Notes under the pieces: model-generated
Databases searched by the model: none
What the model saw: the letters and a program-made list of their open reading frames with translations, nothing else
What the model was told of the DNA's origin: nothing
Made by a program: the position numbers and the translations under genes
Origin: Candidatus Aminicenantota bacterium
GTDB taxonomy: Bacteria > Acidobacteriota > Aminicenantia > UBA2199
Direction of reading: 5' to 3'
NCBI GenBank assembly: GCA_020355945.1
Contig: CP070627.1
Coordinates: forward strand, 8,938,845-8,944,094
Length of the DNA stretch: 5,250 bases
Part shown: positions 1-5,250 of the stretch, piece after piece
Layout: the number at the start of each line of letters is the position of its first letter
Position numbering within the stretch: the stretch's first letter is position 1

Positions 1-11
1 ACAAGTGATAA

Positions 12-17
12 TATAAT
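12..17 (+). promoter_or_regulatory. Candidate -10 box of the gene 1 promoter
   Basis: A perfect TATAAT hexamer lies here. With usual sigma-70 geometry, transcription would start near position 24, giving a leader of about 27 bases that contains the ribosome binding site of gene 1. The matching -35 box would fall just outside the window, so only half of the promoter can be judged. There is no TG extended -10 motif directly upstream. A+T-rich DNA gives such hexamers by chance, so this is a candidate only. Confidence 0.4.
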
Positions 18-37
18 CTATTCTAAATTGAAATGAA

Positions 38-45
38 AGAGGAGG
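38..45 (+). promoter_or_regulatory. Strong Shine-Dalgarno that sets the gene 1 start
   Basis: AGAGGAGG lies five bases before the ATG at 51. It matches the anti-Shine-Dalgarno very well and decides between two in-frame ATGs. The one at 33 overlaps the upstream side of this site and would lie only about nine bases from the predicted transcript start. The one at 51 is correctly spaced. Confidence 0.85.
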
Positions 46-50
46 TTTCC

Positions 51-2174
51 ATGAAAAACATGACATTAACCGGCCGTAGAAATACCAGGTCTTTACTATG
101 GTTGAGCCTGTTGTTGATTCTCTTTTTTGTTAAAATACCCCGGGGAATGTATGCCAAAAATACCATTACTTCAAATATATCAAAAGAAACAATCCAGCGG
201 GCGATCCACAGTTTAATACAAACCCACGGCAATAACCACCAATTTAGAATCCAACGAGGTGTAACCCAGGCTGCATTATTTTGGCGGGAAAGCGATGGTT
301 CGGAAACGGATTTTGAAAATTTCTGCAAAAAACATTTTATCTCTGATCCGGTTCAACTCTCCCAAACCCTTAAGCGCATCGAGACAAATTTTGAAGCCCT
401 GTGGGGATACTTCTTGAGAATTTCCCGTGACCTGGACCGGCCATTCTTTGTAGAGAAAACCAAAGACGGTCAACCGATAACTATACTCCCATTGGACCAT
501 CTGTTTAACAGGTATCATCCCCATGCCCACCTGGAAGAGGAACTTTTCAAGGCAAAGGCGGCATTTGCCGTTATAATGAATTTTCCTCAATATACCTTGG
601 AGGAAAAACTGGAAAAAGGGCGCTCCTGGAGCCGGGAACAGTGGACCGCGGCTGCTGCCGGCGATATTTTTACCTCCAGGATCCCCCCGGGAGTGAATCA
701 AAACTATGTGGGAATAGTTACAAACCTATTCGTCAATTACCACGATCGATATTTTATTTACTTAGGCAAGCTGCTGACAGACCAAAATAAAACCCTCTTC
801 CCCCCGGACCTTAAATCATTTGTACATTGGATGATAAGAGAGGAATTAAGGGTCGGTTATACAGACCCCCAAGGCCGTGAGAAACAGGAAATCATATACC
901 GCGTCATGCTGCGTATCGTAGACCAAAGTATCCCCAAAATAGTCATCAATAACCCGGAGGTGTACTGGAATCCGGTGAGTAACCAGGTATATCAAAAAAA
1001 GGGGAACCAATTGGTAAAAATAAAAGCGGAACCCGAGGGCGGAATTCGCTATAAGTACTGGCAGAGTGCATTTAAAGCCGAACAATTGTTAGACCCCTAT
1101 TGTCCCAACGCACCAACCTTAATCCAGCGTACATCCGGGACCGTGCGCAAGATCCCCGGCAAAGTAGTAGAAGACCTGCTCATTTCAGTGATGAAATCTC
1201 CTTTGACAAAAAAAGTGGGACGACTGATAGAGAAACGGTTAGGGCGATCTTTACGACCCTATGACATCTGGTATAACGGGTTTAAATTCGGGCAGACCAG
1301 GGAACTTCCCCAGGAAAAGCTGGATAAAACCATCACAGATAAATACCCCAGTGCAGCCGCTTTTAAAAAAGATATCCCGGTCTTCCTGGAAAAATTCGGA
1401 TTCAGCCCGGGAAAAGCGGCATTTATTGCGGAGCGTATTGAAGTAGAACCTTCCAGGCAGATAGGTCATGGCATGGCCGCCCTGATGAGAAGCGACAAAG
1501 CATATCTGCGAGCAGAATTTCCATCCGCCGGTATGAATTATTCCAGGTTTTTCCTGGCTCTCCATGAAATGGGACATACTATAGAACAAGTGTGTTCAAT
1601 GCATATGATCGATCATTACCTGCTTCACGGGGTCCCCACCTCCGCAATTTCCGAAAATTTTGCTTATATGTTCGGCAACCGCGCCCTGGAATTCCTGGGC
1701 ATGGAAAAATACAAAATCAATGACCCCTTAAAAACCCTCGATGCCTTTTGGACTACCTATAAAACCAGCGGTGTGGCCCTGGTGGACATGAAAGCCTGGG
1801 AATGGATGTACCAACATCCACAAGCATCGGCCAGCCAATTCCAGGAAGCAGCGATACGCATTGCCAAAGAGGTATGGAATCAATATTATGCCCCGGTTTT
1901 TAAAGATAAAGACGTACCTATACTGCTGATTTACAGTCACTTGCTGGGGGGGATGTTGTACTTTCCCGATTATCCCATCGGTCAGATTCTCGGGTTCCAG
2001 ATCGAAACCTACATGGAAGGGAAAAACCCTGGCGTTGAAATGGAACGGATGTGCAAAATAGGAAATTTACCCCCGGGGATTTGGATGCAGCAGGCAGTAG
2101 GGGCACCAATTTCAGCGGTACCGCTGTTAAAAGCCACAGAAAAAGCCTTGAACTCTGTCAACACCAGACAATAG
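51..2174 (+). CDS. Exported gluzincin-type zinc metallopeptidase (HEMGH), M3/M2-like fold, 707 aa
   Basis: Probable zinc-dependent peptidase acting outside the cytoplasm. The start at 51 is chosen for the strong Shine-Dalgarno. Residues 1-13 are basic, 15-27 form a hydrophobic segment and an Ala at 35 could end a Sec signal peptide, though Met at -3 is not ideal and the segment could be an anchor. The zinc site is seen directly: H505-E506-M507-G508-H509, then E535 in a GVPTSAISE context, 26 residues after the second His. This spacing fits clan MA(E) enzymes such as M3 oligopeptidases and M2 (ACE-like). The C-terminus supports this, with a Tyr-rich stretch around Y637 and Y641 and a closing pattern of Cys-Lys-Ile-Gly, Pro-Pro-Gly and a late Ala-Val-Gly, like the final helices of those families. 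The N-terminal 450 residues match no family I can name. I recall similar uncharacterised bacterial proteins sharing the LHEMGH and GVP...E motifs. The reading frame is intact. The radical SAM gene follows by 36 bases, so the two are probably co-transcribed. Substrate is unknown. Confidence 0.8.
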   Translation: MKNMTLTGRRNTRSLLWLSLLLILFFVKIPRGMYAKNTITSNISKETIQRAIHSLIQTHGNNHQFRIQRGVTQAALFWRESDGSETDFENFCKKHFISDPVQLSQTLKRIETNFEALWGYFLRISRDLDRPFFVEKTKDGQPITILPLDHLFNRYHPHAHLEEELFKAKAAFAVIMNFPQYTLEEKLEKGRSWSREQWTAAAAGDIFTSRIPPGVNQNYVGIVTNLFVNYHDRYFIYLGKLLTDQNKTLFPPDLKSFVHWMIREELRVGYTDPQGREKQEIIYRVMLRIVDQSIPKIVINNPEVYWNPVSNQVYQKKGNQLVKIKAEPEGGIRYKYWQSAFKAEQLLDPYCPNAPTLIQRTSGTVRKIPGKVVEDLLISVMKSPLTKKVGRLIEKRLGRSLRPYDIWYNGFKFGQTRELPQEKLDKTITDKYPSAAAFKKDIPVFLEKFGFSPGKAAFIAERIEVEPSRQIGHGMAALMRSDKAYLRAEFPSAGMNYSRFFLALHEMGHTIEQVCSMHMIDHYLLHGVPTSAISENFAYMFGNRALEFLGMEKYKINDPLKTLDAFWTTYKTSGVALVDMKAWEWMYQHPQASASQFQEAAIRIAKEVWNQYYAPVFKDKDVPILLIYSHLLGGMLYFPDYPIGQILGFQIETYMEGKNPGVEMERMCKIGNLPPGIWMQQAVGAPISAVPLLKATEKALNSVNTRQ

Positions 2175-2210
2175 ATACTGGGAAAGTTGACCACGGATAA
2201 TATTAATAAC

Positions 2211-3446
2211 ATGAAAAAAAGAGTAAAAAAGCGGGTTATATTCAGGTTATCTCCCTTTAACCGCCTCTCTTTCCCGGTTCTTTTCAATGTCTGGGAAAAA
2301 AACAATATAGACCAGGCATTTGAAATCATTATCCGTCATGAACCATTGTCCCGGAGAGATATCCGCACCGGTGATGTGATTCTTTTTTCTTTCATGACCT
2401 CTGCTCTTCCCCAAATCCATGCAGAGATAAAAGAAACCAGGAAAAAAGCTGTTTTAATCGCCGGGGGAGGGCCTCATATTACCGGTGACCAGGAACTGCC
2501 CTTTAAAATCGGATTCGATACCCTTTTCGTGGGCCCCGGGGAACGCAATTTCCTTGAATTTGGCAGGGACTTACTGGATAACCGCCCCATAAAAAATCTT
2601 TACCAATATGAAAACAGCCCGGGTTCTTATGGTGATTTTAACGATTATCTGCCCATGACAAAGTACATAAAAACCATAGGCCCTCTTGAAATCATGAGGG
2701 GATGTTTTTGGAATTGCAGCTACTGCATCACCCATTTGCACGAAGCCTGGTCTAGACAGATGGATTCCATCAATACCTTTTTTAGATATGCAAAACAACA
2801 AAACCTGAAACGCATCAATTTTATTTCACCCTCTTCCATGGAATATGGAGCCGCTAAACCCGGGCAGGTCAATATCAAAAAAATCAAGGAACTCTTAGAA
2901 CTGGCTCAATCTTATGATTTTCCTTTTATCGAATATGGGATATTTCCTTCTGAAATCAGGCCTGATACGGTTACAGACGAAGGCATGGCATTATTGAAGC
3001 GGTATGTTTCTCATAAATCCGTTACCATTGGCGCCCAGAGCAGCCTGGACAGCCGTTTAAAGGACCTGAACCGGGGACATACCGTAGAAGATATCCGGCA
3101 GGCGGCGGCGATTGCTAATGACAACGGTTTTACCGCTAATCTTGATTTTATCGTGGGGTACCCGGGCGAAACCCCGGAGGAACGACAAACCAATATTAAT
3201 TTTATCAAAACCCTCAGCAAAACTTATCGTATCAAAACCCACATGCATTTTTTTATTCCCCTTCCCGGTAGCGCCTATGGGTATCGACTTCCTTCTTTTT
3301 TATCCCCTGAGGAAAAAGATCAACTTCACCGGTTAACCACCGCGGGAATTGCCACAGACGGATGGATTAATAACCAAAAACAGGCGCAGGGTTATTTGAA
3401 CTGGTTAAAAAAGCATTTGCCGGGTTACTATTCCCGGTTTTCTTAA
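2211..3446 (+). CDS. B12-binding-like/radical SAM protein, MJ_1487-type (TIGR04013-like)
   Basis: Predicted cytoplasmic radical SAM enzyme of about 411 residues. The C165-x3-C169-x2-C172 motif, preceded by MRG, would bind the 4Fe-4S cluster that cleaves S-adenosylmethionine. Upstream, residues 40-140 look like the Rossmann-type domain of B12-binding radical SAM enzymes, with a GGGPH turn and a GPGE turn. The DxHxxG cobalamin-ligand motif is not visible, so base-off B12 binding is doubtful. Later motifs FPSEIRP, IGAQS, NRGHTVEDI and GYPGET match, from memory, the MJ_1487-type family (TIGR04013), whose reaction is unknown. The start is uncertain. ATG 2211 has only a weak GGA 13 bases upstream. 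An in-frame TTG at 2187 would add eight residues, but its GGAAAG touches the start codon with no spacing. I prefer 2211 because the basic beginning runs straight into the first conserved strand (VIFRLSPF). The gene follows the metallopeptidase closely and ends at a likely terminator. Confidence 0.87.
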   Translation: MKKRVKKRVIFRLSPFNRLSFPVLFNVWEKNNIDQAFEIIIRHEPLSRRDIRTGDVILFSFMTSALPQIHAEIKETRKKAVLIAGGGPHITGDQELPFKIGFDTLFVGPGERNFLEFGRDLLDNRPIKNLYQYENSPGSYGDFNDYLPMTKYIKTIGPLEIMRGCFWNCSYCITHLHEAWSRQMDSINTFFRYAKQQNLKRINFISPSSMEYGAAKPGQVNIKKIKELLELAQSYDFPFIEYGIFPSEIRPDTVTDEGMALLKRYVSHKSVTIGAQSSLDSRLKDLNRGHTVEDIRQAAAIANDNGFTANLDFIVGYPGETPEERQTNINFIKTLSKTYRIKTHMHFFIPLPGSAYGYRLPSFLSPEEKDQLHRLTTAGIATDGWINNQKQAQGYLNWLKKHLPGYYSRFS

Positions 3447-3452
3447 TTTTTT
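3420..3452 (+). terminator. Probable intrinsic terminator overlapping the end of the radical SAM gene
   Basis: CCGGG (3420-3424) pairs with CCCGG (3433-3437) across an eight-base loop. It is followed at once by TTTT, then CTTAA and a run of six T (3447-3452). The five-pair stem is all G-C. The hairpin lies inside the last codons of the gene and the T-runs flank the TAA stop at 3444-3446. A short stem and an interrupted T tract make it a moderate rather than strong terminator. Its position just before a new promoter-like site fits a transcription unit boundary. Confidence 0.5.
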
Positions 3453-3455
3453 GTT

Positions 3456-3473
3456 TGAAATTTCGGAATTTCA
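3456..3473 (+). other. A+T-rich inverted repeat between genes 2 and 3
   Basis: TGAAATT and AATTTCA form a seven-pair inverted repeat around a TCGG loop. A third GAAATT copy follows at 3476-3481. There is no T-run after it on either strand, so it is not a standard terminator by itself. It lies just upstream of the TTGACA box of gene 3. It could help the preceding terminator or be an operator for gene 3, but the sequence alone does not decide between these. Confidence 0.35.
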
Positions 3474-3482
3474 GGGAAATTC

Positions 3483-3511
3483 TTGACAATAAGATGTATA
3501 AATGAGAAAAT
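3483..3511 (+). promoter_or_regulatory. Candidate sigma-70 promoter of the GTPase gene
   Basis: A perfect TTGACA (-35) at 3483-3488 is followed after 17 bases by GAAAAT (3506-3511), which matches TATAAT at four of six positions. A better TATAAA at 3497-3502 is only eight bases from the -35 and cannot pair with it. Transcription would begin near 3518. That excludes the ATG at 3512 and leaves a very short leader before the ATG at 3527, including a GGAG at 3519-3522 with four-base spacing. Confidence 0.4.
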
Positions 3512-3526
3512 ATGAAGTGGAGAAAA

Positions 3527-5250
3527 ATGTTTATAAATCACAGCGCAAAAGAGGTGACAGCAAAAATTGTTTATTACGGCCCTGGTCTCAGCGGCAAGAC
3601 CACCTGTCTTCAATACATTTTCTCCGTCACCAACCCCAACACCCGGGGGGAACTGATCAGTATCGAAACAGAGGTTGAACGGACCCTCTTTTTTGACTTA
3701 CTGCCCATCAATGTGGGACTGGTCAAGGGTTATCAAACCAAATTCCAGCTTTATACGGTTCCCGGGCAGATTTTTTATGATTCCACACGAAAATTGGTAT
3801 TAAAGGGAGCAGATGGTATTGTATTTGTTGCCGACTCCCAGAAAATGATGGAACGCCCAAACCAGGACAGTATGGAAAATCTAAAAACAAACCTGGCCGG
3901 TCATAAACTGGATATCAATGAAATTGCCATGGTTTTTCAATACAATAAAAGAGATCTGGCCAATGTCTTTTCAATCGAAGAATTAAATAGAATTTTAAAC
4001 CCGCGGAGGCTCCCCTTTTTTGGGTCTACCGCCACAAAAGGTGATGGAGTTCTTGAAGCACTGCGCGCCATCTCCACCCTGATATTGCGAAAAATAAAGG
4101 TACTGTTGGACCAGGCCGACGAAGACGTATCCAATATGCCCCCTGTTAATTTTGATATCAATAAAAAACATAAAATAATCGATAGAGAAAATTTACCTTT
4201 TAAAAAGATTCAAACAGACAGCTTCGAAGCCGTCAGTAAGCAGATGACTCTTAAAAATGCGGTTTTCCAACCCCTGGTCGGGATAAAAAACAAATCCACC
4301 GAGGAAGAACTGAAAGTTGAAACAGTGGAAGAGATCGAAGAACTTTCCGGTTACATGATTGACGAAATGCCAATGGAACCCGAACCTCTTGACTACCGGG
4401 AAGAAATCAAAAAAGATGATGCTAAAAAAGATAAAAAAATCAAACCCACTGAAATCCCTGAAAATATCGAAAATCTAGGAGTGCCTGAAATTGACGAAAA
4501 TGAAGACGATGAAGTGGATTTGTTAGGAAAAACAGTCGTAGAAGCCGATGTAGATGCTTTAGAACTCGAGGAAATGGAAAAGATAGTAGAAAAAGAATAT
4601 GAAAAAGAACAAAAAAGAAAAAAACAAAAAAAAGAAATGGAAATGGACAATGAACCCTTTAAAGACCTGGAAGATATCCGCATCGACATCGATGATGGAG
4701 CGGATATCACAAGAATAGACCTGGAAGAAGAGGTTCAAGACCTCGGAGACATCGGAGAACTGGTGGAAGAAGGAGAACCCCTTCCCAAAGGAGAAGTCCC
4801 ACAAGAAGAAGATTTAAATAAATCTGACGAAACAAAAGAAGCAGAGCCCTTCAAATTAGCGGAAGTGGCAGACCTGGATATAAATGAAACACCTCTCCGG
4901 GAACTGGAAGATATCAAAGAAGTAGAAAGCAAAATACCTTTTAAAGAACTCGAAGATATTAAAGAAGTAGAAAAGGTAAAAGAAAAGCGAGAACTCGAGG
5001 AGCTTAAGAAATCCTTAGAAAAAAAAGAGAAAAACAAGGAAAATAAAAAAATCCCCATCATACCCAAAGCCATGGACCTCTTCGATCAATTAAAAGATAA
5101 GACGCGGCTAACAGTAATCAAGGAGGTCCCGGTAAAGGGTACTGATGCCCATCTACTTATCGATATAAAAGACAAAGATTCCAACCTGCTGGAGTCCGTA
5201 AAAGTAAAAGTCACACCGGAAATAAAAAAAGTTACCCTTATTCTTGATGT
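3527..5250 (+). CDS. MglA-like small GTPase fused to a long acidic repeat tail (3' partial)
   Basis: The frame stays open to the window end, giving 574 residues. Residues 1-195 form a complete MglA-type Ras-like GTPase, the switch that sets cell polarity and gliding in Myxococcus. Visible parts are the P-loop GPGLSGKT (18-25), R52 and T53 (matching the MglA arginine finger and Mg-binding Thr), YTVPGQ with Q81 (catalytic Gln), NKRD (140-143) for guanine and an STA G5-like turn at 167-169. It should therefore bind and hydrolyse GTP. Start 3527 gives the MFIN beginning typical of MglA; an in-frame ATG at 3512 would add five residues. MglA normally ends near 195. Here a tail follows, acidic and Lys-rich, with a likely charged helix at about 346-372, 15-residue repeats at 441-485 and a basic helix at about 481-508. 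From about 509 the sequence changes to alternating hydrophobic residues that look beta-rich and run off the window. No membrane segment is seen. No MglB/Roadblock gene lies upstream. The tail could be a scaffold or effector arm (inference). Confidence 0.9.
   Translation, partial: MFINHSAKEVTAKIVYYGPGLSGKTTCLQYIFSVTNPNTRGELISIETEVERTLFFDLLPINVGLVKGYQTKFQLYTVPGQIFYDSTRKLVLKGADGIVFVADSQKMMERPNQDSMENLKTNLAGHKLDINEIAMVFQYNKRDLANVFSIEELNRILNPRRLPFFGSTATKGDGVLEALRAISTLILRKIKVLLDQADEDVSNMPPVNFDINKKHKIIDRENLPFKKIQTDSFEAVSKQMTLKNAVFQPLVGIKNKSTEEELKVETVEEIEELSGYMIDEMPMEPEPLDYREEIKKDDAKKDKKIKPTEIPENIENLGVPEIDENEDDEVDLLGKTVVEADVDALELEEMEKIVEKEYEKEQKRKKQKKEMEMDNEPFKDLEDIRIDIDDGADITRIDLEEEVQDLGDIGELVEEGEPLPKGEVPQEEDLNKSDETKEAEPFKLAEVADLDINETPLRELEDIKEVESKIPFKELEDIKEVEKVKEKRELEELKKSLEKKEKNKENKKIPIIPKAMDLFDQLKDKTRLTVIKEVPVKGTDAHLLIDIKDKDSNLLESVKVKVTPEIKKVTLILD
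4655..4699 (+). repeat. Isolated copy of the 15-residue tail repeat
   Basis: Residues 377-391 of the GTPase fusion begin PFKDLEDI, the same opening as the tandem units 150-190 bases downstream, then diverge into an Asp/Ile-rich stretch. A fainter relative (PLDYREEIKK) begins at 4385. These spaced copies suggest that the repeat once covered more of the tail, or that it is a short linear motif used several times. Confidence 0.55.
4847..4981 (+). repeat. Three tandem 45-bp (15-residue) repeats in the GTPase tail
   Basis: Three consecutive units begin at 4847, 4892 and 4937 (residues 441, 456 and 471), each opening with Pro then Phe or Leu then Lys or Arg. The second and third are closest, sharing ELEDIKEVE. 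The first, PFKLAEVADLDINET, is divergent but keeps the phase exactly. The two close units differ at silent positions (for example ctg/ctc and atc/att), so the protein pattern is conserved better than the DNA. The purine-rich coding strand also gives long spurious open frames on the opposite strand. Confidence 0.75.

Noticed and set aside
33..50. ATG at 33 as the start of the metallopeptidase
   Set aside because: The strong AGAGGAGG lies downstream of it and is ideally spaced for the in-frame ATG at 51.
72..92. Twin-arginine export signal in the peptidase leader (GRRNTR)
   Set aside because: The residues after the Arg pair do not match the Tat consensus. An ordinary Sec signal or an anchor explains the leader.
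2187..2201. TTGACC plus GATAAT as an internal promoter before the radical SAM gene
   Set aside because: Only about four bases separate the boxes, far from the roughly 17 needed.
3457..3472. A+T-rich inverted repeat as a stand-alone terminator
   Set aside because: It is not followed by a T-run on either strand. The GC hairpin just before it is the better terminator.
3512..3526. ATG at 3512 as the start of the GTPase gene
   Set aside because: MglA proteins begin near MFIN, which matches 3527. The candidate promoter would also start transcription after 3512, and there is no Shine-Dalgarno before it.
4393..5073. Three overlapping minus-strand open frames rich in Ser and Phe
   Set aside because: They are the complement of the purine-rich Glu/Lys coding strand of the GTPase tail. 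Their composition is low complexity (Ser/Phe), and no ribosome site or recognisable domain supports them.

Overview
The window holds three plus-strand protein genes that fill almost all of it. There are no RNA genes, insertion sequences or CRISPR arrays that I can see. The organism looks like a Gram-negative-type bacterium of moderate, A+T-leaning composition with an MglA-type polarity GTPase. That GTPase family is known from Myxococcota and related delta-proteobacterial lineages, Acidobacteriota, Deinococcota and several candidate phyla. I cannot fix the phylum from this sequence; an Acidobacteriota- or Aminicenantes-like source is only a guess.

Layout. A TATAAT hexamer (12-17) and a strong Shine-Dalgarno (38-45) lead into gene 1 (51-2174). 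This is an exported protein with a gluzincin zinc-protease core: HEMGH plus a downstream glutamate, and a C-terminal region resembling M3/M2-type peptidases. After a 36-base gap comes gene 2 (2211-3446, or 2187 if a TTG start is used). It is a radical SAM protein with an N-terminal B12-binding-like region, resembling the MJ_1487 family (TIGR04013). A GC-rich hairpin followed by T-runs overlaps the end of gene 2 and probably ends this two-gene unit.

An 80-base gap then carries an A+T-rich hairpin and a perfect TTGACA box. It precedes gene 3 (3527 to beyond the window end). Gene 3 begins with a complete MglA-like GTPase domain, with P-loop, arginine finger, catalytic Gln and NKRD all intact. 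Instead of stopping near residue 195 as MglA does, it continues for at least 380 more residues. The extension is a long, highly charged, mostly acidic tail with tandem 15-residue repeats, then the start of a beta-rich-looking region cut by the window edge.

How they fit together. Genes 1 and 2 look co-transcribed, but no shared pathway is evident. Gene 3 looks like a separate transcription unit. Its fused GTPase and tail architecture is the most unusual thing here, and suggests a polarity or motility-type switch carrying its own effector or scaffold arm. No MglB/Roadblock partner is visible upstream of it.
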